From Anodontia alba (Eukaryota > Mollusca > Bivalvia > Lucinida > Lucinidae): a stretch of DNA of 64,000 nucleotides. A program made the translations under genes and the position numbers. This document shows positions 1-11,068 of the stretch, piece after piece. The stretch spans positions 60,290,714 to 60,354,713 of the forward strand of contig OZ024835.1 of NCBI GenBank assembly GCA_964016985.1, read 5' to 3'. Position 1 is the stretch's first letter; the number at the start of each line of letters is the position of its first letter. The notes below the pieces were generated by a model, which was not told the DNA's origin, searched no databases, and saw only the letters and a program-made list of their open reading frames with translations.

Positions 1-869
1 ATAACGTATTACCTATTCGAACATTAAATGTTCGATCTGATAAAAAATTTTGAATAAAAAGTGGTAATCGGCCTTTAAGGCCTAATTTATGTAAATCTTT
101 CATGATGCCATGTTTCCATGTAGTATCGTAAGCTTTTTCAAGATCAAAAAATACAGCTACGACATGTTCTTTTTTAATAAAGGCATCACGAATAAAAGAT
201 TCCAAACGAATCAAAATGATCGTTTGCACAGTTATTTTTTCTGAATCCAGCTTGATATTTTGTTATAAGCTGGTTTGATTCCAAGAACCAAACCAGTCTA
301 TCATTAATCATTCTCTCCATTGTTTTACACAAACAACTTGTCAAAGCAATAGGTCTATAGTTAGTAGCTTCAGTATGATCTTTATTTGGTTTTGGTATAG
401 GTATAATCGTTGCTTTACTCCAGTCTTTTGGAAATTTTCCAGTGATCCAAATATCATTTAAAATATTTAATAAAGTTTTTAAAGCGTTATCGGGTAAATG
501 TTTAAGAATTTGATAATGGATGTCATCAGGACCAGCAGCTGTATCGTGAGATTTATTAAGAGCATCTGATAATTCTGAAGCTGTGAATGGTACATTATAT
601 CTTTCATGATTTAGTGACGTAAAATTTAGATGCTCTTTCTCTTGTTCCTGTTTTATGTTTTGAAAGGTTTCGGAATAATTTGCACTAGAAGAGTTTTTCT
701 GAAAATTCTCTCCTAGTGCATTGGAAATATCTTTAGTCGTTTAGCATATATTTCCATTTGATTTAATATGGACATGCTTGTTATTTTTATTTTTGCCAGT
801 AATTTTTCGAATCATGTCCCATATTTTCTTTGCTGGAGTTCTAGAATTAAGTTTGGAGACGTATTGCTG
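1..869 (-). pseudogene. Jockey-type LINE reverse transcriptase, 3' part, broken
   Basis: Seen: minus-strand translation downstream of the endonuclease ORF continues into a recognisable reverse transcriptase. A YRPIALTS-type block lies at 324-360 and RT motif A, FDLEKAYD, at 124-147; the YADD catalytic box would lie beyond the left edge. In-frame stops occur at 870-872 (TAG where a Trp codon is likely) and 741-743 (TAA), and the frame changes near 205-225, so no active polymerase can be made. Known: in APE-type LINEs this domain copies the RNA onto nicked target DNA. Inference: this is the same copy as the ORFs at 870-2802, decaying neutrally. CR1 or another APE-type clade is the main alternative. 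Confidence 0.85.
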
Positions 870-1877
870 CTAAGATGTTCTTTTAGCCGTTTTTATTGTC
901 TTGCGAGCTTTTGCTCGCATTTGTTTGGCATGGATTAGATTTTCTTTTGTTGGCTGCCTATTGAACTTTCGTAAGGCAGATTTTCTTTTATTTATTGAAT
1001 TTTTAACATCTTTATTAAACCAAGGTCTATTTCTTTTTGAACGTGTCGAGGACTTTGGAATACATTTTTCGGCTACATGAATTAATGTATCAGTAAAAGC
1101 TTGTATATCATCTGCTGTTTTAAACATTTCAGGATTTAATTTTTCATTACATAGCTCCATAAAATTCTCCCAGTTTGCTTTATTGAAATTCCATCGGGAA
1201 TGATGGTCTTCATTTGTCGATTCAATTTCTTCAATTTTAATTGGAAAATGATCGCTCCCATGAAGGTCATCTAAAACTGACCAATCAAAATCTAAGTAAA
1301 TATTTGGAGAGCATATAGACAAATCTAAAGCAAAATAATTTCTTGTAGGAGAATGAAGATAAGTTGGTTGTTTATCGTTAAATAAACATAAATCATTTTC
1401 TGCAATAAAATTTTCTATTATTTCTCCTTTGTCATTTGTATCCAGACAACCCCATAGTTTGCTGTGACTATTAAAGTCACCTAATAATAAATAAGGACGA
1501 GGTAACTGGTTTATAAGATTTTCTAAATCGTGTTTAGAAAATTTACAGTGTGGAGGGAGATATAGAGAACAAATTGTTATGGATTTAGACAGAGTGACAT
1601 TTACAGCAACAGCTTGTAAATTACTATTTATATCTATCTGTCTATGAGGAACATTTGATTTTACAAGGATAGATGAGCCTCCTGAGGCTTTCTGATTTTC
1701 AGTTGTGATATGATTATATAAACTATAATTTTTAAAATTAATATTATCTGTATTCTTTAAAAAGGTTTCCTGGAGACAAAAGACAGTCGGAGAAAGTAGT
1801 GTTGTTAAAATTAAAATTTCGTTATAATTTGCTTTTAGTCCTCGACAGTTCCACTGAATAATTGATTTTTTATCCAT
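870..1877 (-). CDS. LINE ORF2 N-terminal half: apurinic-type endonuclease
   Basis: 335 codons. Family role: nicks target DNA to prime reverse transcription. Seen, in order: QWNCRGL (Asn10), CLQET (Glu37), SLYLPP (Tyr106), GDFN (Asp134, Asn136), ALDLSI (Asp185) and GSDHFPI (Asp209, His210). This is the full catalytic set of the exonuclease-endonuclease-phosphatase fold. A basic linker follows and ends at a premature TAG (870-872), where related ORF2 proteins run on into reverse transcriptase. The start at 1877 lies 33 bases past the ORF1 stop, the usual ORF1-ORF2 spacing. The endonuclease domain looks intact, but the polypeptide lacks its polymerase, so the copy is not autonomous. Clade assignment to Jockey rests on the paired zinc-knuckle ORF1 and is moderately sure. 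Confidence 0.9.
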   Translation of the reverse strand: MDKKSIIQWNCRGLKANYNEILILTTLLSPTVFCLQETFLKNTDNINFKNYSLYNHITTENQKASGGSSILVKSNVPHRQIDINSNLQAVAVNVTLSKSITICSLYLPPHCKFSKHDLENLINQLPRPYLLLGDFNSHSKLWGCLDTNDKGEIIENFIAENDLCLFNDKQPTYLHSPTRNYFALDLSICSPNIYLDFDWSVLDDLHGSDHFPIKIEEIESTNEDHHSRWNFNKANWENFMELCNEKLNPEMFKTADDIQAFTDTLIHVAEKCIPKSSTRSKRNRPWFNKDVKNSINKRKSALRKFNRQPTKENLIHAKQMRAKARKTIKTAKRTS

Positions 1878-1910
1878 GATGAATGGAGAGATGATTTGAA
1901 AATAAGGAAC

Positions 1911-2802
1911 TTAATCCTTTTGTTTTCTCTGAGACTGCAAGAACATGGAGGAGTCAGTCTCTAACTCCATGTTCTCAAGGGAATCGAACCGATTGACCAA
2001 CTTGATCGGATCGGCCGACGCCCCTTTACTATATGGATTTGGTTCTTTATCTTTATCTTTTTCTTTTCCATTTTTTCCTTTCTGGTCAGCTGTCCTGGAC
2101 CTGGATCTCTGTTGTGATCCACTTGTTTTAGTCGGCTGTGTTTGTGAACTGTTTTGAGATTTTGTTGGTGGTCTAGACTGATGAGTAGATGTGGGTTTAG
2201 GTTTAGGTTTTACAGTAGGAGTAATAACTTTTGAATTTGCTTTGATGACAGAATCTTTTTCGTTAAACTGGGTAGAACTTTCTTTGGTTTCAGGTTTAGT
2301 GTTTAGGGATTGAACAACTTTTGCAAAGGTGATTTCAGGTTGATTTTCTTGAATCTTTTTGGCTTCCAAATAAGTGATTTTTTGTGTAACTTTAATTTTC
2401 ATGATTTCTTTCTCTTTTTTTCCAAATTTCACACTGATTTGATTTTGATTGATGGTTTTTGTGACAGTTCACACACTTGGCTTCATTTTTACAAGCATTT
2501 GTAGGGTGATCAAATTCACCCATACCACATTTTTCACATACTGATCCAGGTGCTTCCGGACAGCCGTTTTCATGATGTCCAAACCTCTGACAGTTGAAAC
2601 ACCGCAGAGGATTTGGAATGTAGACTTCAACCGGTATAATTCGGTAAAAGATTTTTAGTGATTTCGGTAAAGTTGTGGTGTTGAAAGTTAGTAAAAGTGT
2701 ATTTGTTTCTATAAAGTTTCCATCTTTTTTAATTTTAAAACGTTTGCAAGCTGTTACTCCTTGTGTGTTAAGATATTCTGTGATATTTTCTTCAGTTTCC
2801 AT
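1911..2802 (-). pseudogene. LINE ORF1 (gag-like, three zinc knuckles), frameshifted
   Basis: Seen: two overlapping minus-strand frames. 2392-2802 (136 aa) holds three CCHC-like knuckles: Cys68-Cys71-His76-Cys81, Cys89-Cys92-His99-Cys104 and Cys110-Cys113-His117-Cys124. 1911-2432 continues in another frame with a charged segment, a Lys-Pro and Ser-Arg rich low-complexity stretch, and a C-terminal NRFDSLENME block of the kind seen at the end of such gag proteins. The switch falls at a run of seven A on the minus strand (T run at 2415-2421). One fewer base would give a single ORF of about 300 aa. Family role: nucleic-acid-binding coat protein for LINE RNA. A homopolymer indel is the simplest explanation; programmed shifting is less likely. 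Confidence 0.85.
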
Positions 2803-3145
2803 TTTTTTTGGAAAAGAAACTGTCCTTTAGGCTTTCTGCTTGGTATAAACATATTTATTTCTGAAATGTTTACATATACAACACATACAAATGTACAACA
2901 ATAGGATTAGAACGAAAGCATAAAAGCTTATTTAGTTCCTTTCCTGCTTTCTGCTTGTAGTGTTTTGACTGGTGCCGTTACTTTAAGTGCGTCCTTTCCC
3001 TTTAGTTTCTTGGACGGAAGGTGTTGGGTAAATGCATCGACTCCTGATCATTGCTCTCCTTTCTATTTAGTAAAAGATCTAGCAACATTACTGGAGAAAA
3101 ACGATTTTCTCCTCATCATTCAGAAACTTAGAAATAGCGCCGAGT
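2803..3145. other. LINE 5' flank and unassigned sequence
   Basis: The first 100 bases or so probably include the LINE 5' untranslated region. No clear target-site duplication can be paired because the other end lies outside the window. No coding signal or structured repeat is seen in the remainder. Confidence 0.3.
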
Positions 3146-3305
3146 AGTTTTCGCTCACGAGGTCCTGGGGTTCCAATCCCATTAGAGACGGAATTCGGCT
3201 CATGGCTGTACGGCACTTCATTGCAGAGAGCATTCCATTACCTTCCTTCCATCGTATGACTTTAATAACGTTGAAAGGAACGTAAAACACCAGTCATTAT
3301 TACTA
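3146..3305 (+). repeat. tRNA-derived SINE remnant
   Basis: A good pol III B box (GGTTCCAATCCC) is followed by a non-tRNA body and a tail ending GGAACGTAAAACACC, then a short ATTACT-like run. No convincing A box is seen upstream, so the 5' end is probably lost. Confidence 0.45.
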
Positions 3306-3392
3306 TTACCGTTAAGTAGATTCTGGTAAGTACCTGTTCGATACAACAGTGACAACAGTCACGACATCCTTAAGTATAAGCCACATCACGCA

Positions 3393-3396
<4 letters not shown>

Positions 3397-3442
<46 letters not shown>

Positions 3443-3459
3443 TATATATATATATATAT
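3397..3459. repeat. (TA)n microsatellite
   Basis: About 30 consecutive TA units with a single G interruption near 3441. Confidence 0.97.
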
Positions 3460-3614
3460 TGACGATTTATGTCATCCTCAGGTTGGCGTGTCTTGCTCCA
3501 GTCTGTATTCTGGTGACATGTTATACTCCCGCGGGAGATATAAGTAGATTGTCTATTATTTTGACAGGGGAGATAATCTGTGACTTCCTGTTAGCCTTCC
3601 TGCTCACAACGTTT

Positions 3615-3715
3615 CTTCTGAAAAGGCGTCTATTCTAAATGGAAAGAATTGGCTCCCATTTTTCAGAAGGCCTGGGAGCCAATTCTTACCATTTAGAATA
3701 GACGTCTTTTCAGAA
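3615..3715. repeat. Long hairpin, CTCTAAAAGG-type module
   Basis: Arms of about 43 bases (3615-3658 and 3673-3715) pair almost perfectly around a 14-base loop. The arm contains GAATTGGCTCCCA and resembles hairpins at 23836-23910 and 53285-53350. Confidence 0.85.
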
Positions 3716-4755
3716 GGGGGCAACACCAATTTAAGCAATTACCTACCTTGGAATGTATCTTTTCCCTTAAGTGTGTCATTTCAAGTGAATGTCAATATAA
3801 TTGTTATTAACCCTTAGCATGCTAGGTAAACTTTTCAGCAGATTCAGGCGATTTTTCACATGAAATGTCTTTAGTAGGGAGAATTTGCATGGAGTATGAA
3901 ATCTTGTTTCCTGGAGGGAGTGGTCGGGGGAAGCAGAAAAAACTATAGTCAGATTGTCGTCTGCTGAATAATTCCAGAGTGATAATGGTTAATAAGGCTT
4001 CAACTAAGTATTGATTCAGTTTGTGAAGACGTTGCGATGAGTATGATGAGGAAGTAGGACTAGAAGGTAATGGCATGTTATATTATTTATTTATTTTTTT
4101 TTTCTTCTAGATCGTCACTTACTTCTTGGTTTGGTCAAGTATGATGCTGGACATCATGTTTATTGTTTTTCTGTTTGTTTTTTTTTTATTTTTTTTTTTT
4201 TGGAGGTCATCTTGTCGACGCAAATCATCCTATAGTTGTGCACGGTTCTTTTTTTTCTGGGTTTTAAACGCAAGTTATTTTTCGAGCTAAAATAGTACAG
4301 AAAGTCGGTACCTTGAGGATGCAACTTCTCCTACAGATATGGACGGTTGTTACTTTAAACTATGCAGCGTTTTTTTTTTTTTTTTTTTTTTGTTTTTTTT
4401 TTCTTTCCTTTTTGCATGGTCTGAAGATATACATATCCTTTTGTAATAGTCCTGCATTGATTTTTGTCACTTTCTCGGCGTTATGAACTTAGACATTTTT
4501 TACAATATATCATAAGTGTGCATAAATAATTGGTACATATACCTTGTGGACGCAACTCCACATACAGCTTTGGATTTCGAAACCTAATCACGCTGTCTAA
4601 TTGAGTTGTGGTTTATATACTTACAAAATGCAGGAGTTATAAATTTCCTTTGGAATTTCCTTGTTTGTCCTATCTTTCCTTCCATTCTGCATTTTAAAAT
4701 GAAACAACCAATCGGTTCTAAAGTTCTAATTCTATTCCTAAGTATTGTTTACCAC
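3716..4755. other. AT-rich stretch with poly(T) tracts
   Basis: Contains TTAACCCTTAGCATGC (a relic of the TTAA-flanked MITE type) near 3809 and long T runs near 4186-4200 and 4370-4400. No coding region can be supported. Confidence 0.4.
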
Positions 4756-4756
4756 G

Positions 4757-5182
4757 TATTATTGCATAAAAAGCAGTGTCGCACGTTAATAACAGTTGTG
4801 CATTAACCGGCGAAATGCCTGTATTAACAAGGCAATACACGCGCTGTTAATGCACGGCTACGCAACTTTCAATATGTTCGTACTGGGGCCACAGATTTGC
4901 TTGCCGTTACGAGATGTGTACTGCCCAGCCCTAGATCGAGCGTAGTCTGTGGAAATTGCGTTCGCGAGACATCGGTGAAACTGCGAAACAAAATAGTGCA
5001 AGAAATAACGCGAAATGTAGCAAATGTTTTGAGTTTTTATGCAATAATAGCAATCGAACATGGTTTTTTAATGCATTAACTTTCGCCAGGTCCCTTTGGG
5101 GTGTTGAAACCGCGGCTTCCGGCCTCGGTTTTCAACACCTTCCTCGGGACCTGGCGAATGATAATGCATGAAAAACCATGTT
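4757..5182. repeat. Dispersed repeat with terminal palindrome, copy 1
   Basis: A repeat of about 430 bases; its first 350 bases recur at 17251-17607. It opens with an inverted pair around TTAATGCACGG and closes with a long palindrome at 5057-5182. That palindrome's arms contain TTCGCCAGGTCCC and GGGACCTGGCGAA and flank a GC-rich centre. The shape suggests a non-autonomous DNA element. Confidence 0.75.
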
Positions 5183-5239
5183 TGATCTCTATATTGAGAA
5201 ACCATGCAAAGATGTAGCGAAACATACGAGTATAGATAC

Positions 5240-5540
5240 CTAGGAAATGCCACAATCACAAAGCACAACTTTCCCGAAGCACCAAAGGAAGGAGACATAA
5301 GGAACAAATATTGAAACAAACGTCACAAATGAAAGCGGCGACACAAAAACAAAGAGGAGCTGCAACAGAAGAACAGCCTTGGAATGGTCAGAAGAAAACC
5401 TATGGGACGCGGGGCTGGAGAAAACCTATGGGGCTGGGGGATTAAATCAGTTTTATTCACACGACCCATCGCCCTAAGTTTACACAACTCATCGCCCTTA
5501 GTTCTCATGCAGCTCAAAATTACAAACGTGTTTGGTCCGC
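5240..5540. repeat. Dispersed repeat C, divergent copy
   Basis: Resembles 57235-57445 (AGAGGAGCTGCAACAGAAG and a GGGGCTGG segment are shared) and more distantly the copies at 41115-41820 and 44570-45000. Short ORFs here arise from the repeat and are not credible genes. Confidence 0.55.
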
Positions 5541-5708
5541 ACAGGGGTCATCTACCTGATTTGTGAGCCACTACAGTGAAACACATTTAATCACAAAAAC
5601 TGTGATGAAACAGAGCAATGGACTCAATGGCGTTCTGAAGCCAGGACACAAGAAAACCACAAACAGAAATAAATAAATAGATACATGTTCCCAGACCCGG
5701 ACGGTACC

Positions 5709-5988
5709 CATTACGAAAACAAGCCTATTCAAATATACTGAACATTATACCATCAAAAAATGAAAATTTTCAGATAAAAATTCTGATATTTTTTTTATAT
5801 TTCTGCTCAAAACATAGATTGTGGGTACTCGTTAGAACCGCCTCGGCGAGGCGGTTCTAACGAATGCCCACAATCTATGTTTTTGAGCAGAAATAAGAAA
5901 AATAATGTATACCCCTGTAAACCCCAGTTTTACTATATAAAAGTGGGGTTTAAGGGGGTCAACATTATATAGGTATGTTTTCGTGATG
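5709..5988 (+). mobile_element. MITE family A, intact copy
   Basis: 280 bases with inverted ends CATTACGAAAACA / TGTTTTCGTGATG. The centre is a perfect palindrome near 5813-5887, with arms containing GGGTACTCGTTAGAACCGCC. A second small hairpin (AAACCCCAGTTTTAC paired with GTGGGGTTT) lies near the right end. No ORF, so the element must be mobilised in trans. Ten copies or fragments occur in the window. Confidence 0.9.
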
Positions 5989-6059
5989 CCACCACATACA
6001 TCGATAGTCAGGTGCCAACCATATGAAACAGATTGAATAAACGATTATGAGGTGTCGTT

Positions 6060-6490
6060 TTACTATGAATCCCCTATTTTGTGATATCACTGAATCGAAT
6101 TAGTGATATCACTTATTCTATTTAGTGATATCACTATATACAGATCTATTTGCGATATCACTAAATCGAATCAGTGATATCACAAATCGCTTTAGTGATA
6201 TCACTTCGATTGAATGATATCACTAAATATAATTAGTGATATCACTTAATAAAATGTATTTACTGATATCACAAAAACGAATTATGATATCACTTAATTG
6301 ATTTTGTGATATCATTAATTCACTTTTTGTAATATCACTAAATCGATTTAGTGATATCTCTAAATAGGCATGATTAAATGATATCACGAAATCGATTTAG
6401 TGATATTACAAAATCGAATTAGTGAGATCACTAAATATGAACGAATTAGTGGAATCAGTAAATCGGTTTAGTGATATCATTACATATATT
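6060..6490. repeat. Array of GTGATATCAC palindromes, left
   Basis: The 10-base palindrome GTGATATCAC, often as AGTGATATCACT, recurs every 20-30 bases, separated by AT-rich spacers such as TAAATCGATTT. More than a dozen units; many carry single substitutions. Because each unit is its own reverse complement, the array has no orientation. A matching array lies at 8555-9000. Confidence 0.93.
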
Positions 6491-7015
6491 AAACAATACA
6501 ATGTTTACTCCCTAATGAATTTGTTGCCCTTTAGTTATTGCTGACAGAGAAGGTGCTACAGACCAACTCAATGTGATATTTTAACAAACATTCAGCAGGC
6601 TATTTTGAACGGCACACGATGTTTTGAGACTAATGATGTAGACGACAGCGGAATTTTACTCTAGCTTATATAGAAAACACAACTCTAGCATATATGTATA
6701 TCTAATTACTTGTTTCACATTCCATCACATTGAGATTTTTTACCAACATGATTTATCTCCCTTGAGTCAAGCTTAGAATTTTAAACGGATTGCATAATAT
6801 AACAGAACATACATTTTATTTACACTAAGGTCTTACAAAGATACATGAGGAACATACATAAATAGAAAATATACTAGGTCAAAAAAGTTCATATACCTGA
6901 AATTTAATTTCATATTACGAATGAAACCAAATTTCAAAGTATGAAAATAATTATAATCCTTTGTTATACAATGTACGCTGATTATTTCATGTAAGAATTG
7001 TTCAGTTTGATTTAA
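6491..7015. other. Flank between left array and Tc1-like relic
   Basis: AT-rich, no ORF of interest. The left end of the Tc1-like element should lie here, but I could not pair its inverted repeats by eye. Confidence 0.3.
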
Positions 7016-8060
7016 AAAAATTGGCGTCAACCTCACGTTTTGTCACTCTGGGGTATGTTGCCCAAAATCACAAAATGTCAATGATTTGTATGGCCTCCGT
7101 TAGCGTTTCGCACTGCCAAACAACGACGTTGCATGGAGTTAATCAATGTTCTAATCTGCTGCTGAGGGATTCGTTTCCATTCCTCCACCAGAAAATTATG
7201 CAGATCACCCAGGGTCTGTGGCTGACGTTGTCTAACGCTTCGATCAAGCGCGTCCCATAAATGCTCTATGGGTAACAAGTCAGGTGAACGTGTAGGCCAC
7301 GGCAGTAAGTCAATGCTCTGTTGCTGAAGGTAGTCAACTGAGACACGTGCTGTATGACATCTGGCATTGTCCTGTTGAAAGATTGTGACGTTCCTGTTGA
7401 CAAAGTATGAAACCACAATAGGGGTCAGGATTCTCATTTCGGTAACGTTGTCCTGTAAGGTTTACATTGACGATGATGAGCTGCGTGCGGCTGCTGAATG
7501 ATATACCGCCCAATACCATGACACTTCCACCACCAAAGCGATCGACCTCACGTACGCAGGCGTCGGAACAGCGTTCTTTTCCACGTCAGTAGACCCGGGA
7601 ACGTCGATCTATCCTCTGAAGGCAAAACCGCGACTACTCAGTGAACAAGATGGAGTTTTATTGTGTCTGGTCCAACGTTGACGCTGACGAACCTAATTCA
7701 TACGTTCACGTCGATGACATCGCGTTAGCACCTGGCCATGATAGGGACGCATGCATTTGATGCCACGTTCTGCAAGTCGGTTCCTCACTGTCTATGCATT
7801 GATTCTGTTCTTCTTCCGGCATAGAGTTACGGCAACGGTTGCAACGGCGGTTTGGAACCGGTTACGTAGGTGTGACGTCCGAATATGTCTAGCCGTTGTA
7901 ACGCGAGGACGACCAGACCGTCGAAGGTCGTTTACAGTCCCATACAATCTGTAACGAGTAAGAAGTCTAGTGATCATAGCACGTGTCAAACCGGCCTCCG
8001 CCATCCCAACTGCTCGTACACGCTGATTTCGGGAAAGCCTCGCCATGTTACCGTTTAAAA
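7016..8060 (-). pseudogene. Tc1-like transposase, heavily broken
   Basis: Seen on the minus strand: an N-terminal helix-turn-helix region from 8046 (MARLSRNQRVRAVGMAEAG) with a GRPR-type AT-hook-like element. The frame is then interrupted by several stops and shifts between about 7800 and 7440, with VLGGISFS-type catalytic-core residues in another frame near 7500. The C-terminal core at 7078-7437 contains FQQDNARCHTAR and WPTRSPDLLPIEHLWD. The spacing from the Asp of QQDN to the Glu of PIEHLW fits the DD34E triad of Tc1 elements. Family role: cut-and-paste transposase acting at TA targets. It cannot be active. It lies between the two GATATC arrays. Confidence 0.9.
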
Positions 8061-8554
8061 AACCATGAATTGTAAGGTGTTATCCCTAATTTATACAAAT
8101 AAGACTTTCAATAGGGATAGTTTTTATACTCGTATGACATACCACATGAACCTGTGCATTCCACGTGAAAAACAAAAACGATGTGTATGCCTTTACGGTT
8201 GGTTGAAACGTTCAATATTGTTTTCATGGCGAAGGCTGGACGTCTGCCGCTAAAGATAGAGGCACTATGTAAAATATGTGGGCTTTCCTGGGCTAACTGT
8301 GCGACCCAGTATACATGAACATGGTATACGTTACATAGATATGACAAAATCAACAATAATAATATATAAATATATTGGACATGCTAGAGAGTCAATGGAT
8401 TTCAAAGAAAAAGAGAGAATTGCCAAAAGCAGTTCAAGGCAGATTCTGGAAGAGCATGCGCTGTGGTACCGCATGCGCAGTGATCATTTGTGTGTGTGTG
8501 TGTGTGGGGGGGGGGATATTATTCCAAATATTCAAACGGAAATGTGGATTTGTG
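8061..8554. other. Right flank of Tc1-like relic, GT/G simple repeat
   Basis: Contains (GT)n followed by a run of G near 8489-8514. Otherwise unassigned. Confidence 0.4.
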
Positions 8555-9000
8555 AAATCACAGAATCAGTTTAATGATATCACAAATTCACTCCTATTTA
8601 GTGATATCACAAAATCGAATTATTGATCACTAAACAGAAACGAATTTGCGATATCAATAAATCGAATTTGTGAAATCCTAAAATTCATTTAGTGATATAA
8701 CTAAATACAATTAGGGATATCTTTAAACTAATCTGATTAGTGATATCACAAAATCATGTCCATTTTGTGATATCATAAGTCGATTTTGTGATAGCACAAA
8801 TCTCATTATGTGATATCACTAAATCGATTTTGTGATATCACAAATTCAGTCTTTGTGATATCACGAAATCGATTTTGTGATATAACAAATTCGATTTAGT
8901 GATATCACAATCGATTTTTTGATATCACAAAATAATTAGTGATATCACAATAATTAGTGATATCATATAATCGGTTTTGTGATATCACTAAATATCACGG
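8555..9000. repeat. Array of GTGATATCAC palindromes, right
   Basis: Same unit and spacer style as 6060-6490, with spacers such as AAATCGATTTT. Units in the second half are more uniform than in the first. Ends abruptly at about 9000. Confidence 0.93.
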
Positions 9001-9329
9001 GGAAGGAAAACCTAACAATATTTTACTAAATACCATAGGAAAAAATCCTTACATAATTTGTTTCAATTGCTTTTTTATTCAGGACTACCGAAGCTACCAT
9101 GACATCAGCTAACAATTGAAGAATGCAGCGCAAAATGTTGACCAGTCTTATATAACATTGAAGGAAAATGCAATGTTTGTGAAAAATGTATCTGACAAAC
9201 CGCCAGTTGTGTTCAAAATTGACAAACCGTGCGTTTTGATGCAGCTTTGTTCAAAATCGGGTGCAAAATAAGTACGCAATAAAAGTTTGAAGACATAACT
9301 ATTACTTCTCTGAGCGCCTCAATTTTAAA
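9001..9329. other. Spacer before mariner
   Basis: No coding or repeat signal identified. Confidence 0.3.
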
Positions 9330-9331
9330 TA

Positions 9332-10609
9332 TACGAGGGCTTGTCAATAAATAAACAACCTATCCCATTTCCGATGGACCGTGACGGTCACGATTTTCAT
9401 GCTTTGTTTCAATGTATGATTTATACATGGGTACAAAATTACACACGTATCGAGTCATTTTTAATAAGATATTGAATGTCAAACATGGCTAGTGATGCAA
9501 AGGCATGCTTTTCATCTAAAGTTGAGTACCATGCTGTAATTGGTACTTGTATTTAAAAGGTAAAACAGGCAAGGAAATACACGGCGAGTTAGCCGATGTT
9601 TATGGGTCTTCTGCACCATCTTATGCTCAGGTTAAATTCTAGGTAGGGATATTCAAACGCGGTAAAACGTTCTTTAGAGATGAAGCCAGGTCTGTACGCC
9701 CACTGGATGCCACCGACGAAGAAATGTGTAAGAAAGTTCGGGATCTGGTGTACTCTGATAGGCGAATTCAGATGGAAGAAATAGCGCATGCATTAGGCAT
9801 TTCACATGGTAGCGTTTCAACAATCTTACATGATCGTTTAGGTATGCGCAAGCTAACAGCCCGTTGGGTCCCCAAATCCCTTAGCGATGAGCAAATGGCA
9901 ACCAGAGCATCAGTATGCAGCGCCTTGTTGAATCGTTTTAGGTCAAAAGATGATTTTTTTGCGTCTGGTGACTGTAGATGAGACTTGGGTTCATTATTAT
10001 GAGCCAGAGAATAAAGCTCAGTCGTCAATGGGCAGGGCCTGGGTCCCCGAGGCGAAAGAAGTTCAAGATGCAACCATCTGCTGGCAAGGTGATGGCCACA
10101 GTATTTTTGGACGCAAAAGGCGTTAATATGTTAGACTTTTTACCCAAGAGAAGTACGATAACTGGAGTGCACAATGCAAACTTGTTAAACGAGATGAGAA
10201 CCGCCATCCGTGAAAAACGCCGAGGTAAACTCACTAAAGGTGTTCTGCTGCAACAGGAAAACGCGAGAGTCCACACTTGCAGAGTTGCAATGGATGCTGT
10301 AGAGCGAAACAGGTATGAATTAATACCACATCTTGCCTATTCGCCTGACCTAGCTCCTATCGACTTCTTCCTATTCCCAAACTTGAAAAAGGATATCCGT
10401 GGACTTCAGATCCGTTCTGATGAAGATGTCGTGACGGCAGTTGAGGAGTGGGTCAATGGAAAGGACCGGGACTTTTTCAGTTCTGGGCTGATGGCACTTG
10501 AACACCGTTGGTCTAAGTGCATCACACTAGAGGGCAATTACATTGAAAAAGAGAGGTGGATCTCAACCGGAAATAAGTTAGGCTGGTTATTTATTGACTC
10601 ACCCTCGTA
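9332..10609 (+). mobile_element. Mariner transposon, complete ends
   Basis: 1278 bases flanked by the dinucleotide TA (9330-9331 and 10610-10611), the target duplication of the superfamily. Inverted ends begin TACGAGGG and share GTCAATAAATAA. Length is typical of full mariners (about 1.3 kb). The transposase gene inside is broken (separate entry), so only the ends could still be recognised by a related transposase. Confidence 0.93.
9486..10609 (+). pseudogene. Mariner transposase, broken
   Basis: Begins MASDAK and meets a stop within 20 codons after a frameshift near 9545. A further stop lies near 9641 (TAG in place of a probable Trp). The helix-turn-helix part is readable at 9724-9960 and the frame changes again near 9955. 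The catalytic core (9978 onward) has VTVDETWVHYY with the first Asp, and YSPDLAPIDFFLF with the third Asp of the DD34D triad. The second is replaced: LLQQENARVHT has Glu where the family has Asp. The natural stop is lost, so the frame runs through the right inverted repeat to 10643. Several independent lesions make it inactive. Confidence 0.92.
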
Positions 10610-10707
10610 TATAATGAGGCTTTATGTTGCCATAATGCCTTAATCAAATATGCAAAACTATTTCTAAATAAGTAAGATTAGCAAGAATATACAACCTCTA
10701 TATTTAA

Positions 10708-11068
10708 GAAATAGTTTCTTCTCTACTATGAAATATCGTCGAATAACGCATGTTATTAGATGGCAGATTGCGAAATATTAATTCACGACGGCGAAAGATC
10801 TGCCCGATAACAACATGCGTTATTCGACAATAATTCACAGTAGAGAAGAAATTATTTCGATTCTAACATGATACGCAAAGGAAAATCGACATCTTTGCGA
10901 TGTTTTTGAAGAACTATTTTGCCTCGGACGTCAAAAGCAGTAAATGTTTACATGCGATGCCATCAAACGCGCTCTTTTGCATGCACTACGTTGGCGACGT
11001 AATTCATCGAATATTGTCACACGGTGACATTTCTATACGGAAAACGTTAACGTCATGTTAGAATTGTA
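10708..11068. repeat. Palindrome-headed repeat R1, copy 1
   Basis: Starts with a long imperfect palindrome around TCGAATAACGCATG (10730-10850) and continues into a unique right half containing AATGTTTACATGC and GTTAACGTCAT. Recurs at 14706-15124. Lies just upstream of the first GPCR. Confidence 0.8.

Noticed and set aside
6060..6490. CRISPR-like array
   Set aside because: Repeats are 10-12 bases, spacers vary in length and are themselves AT-rich palindromic, and the host is a eukaryote. It is a minisatellite.
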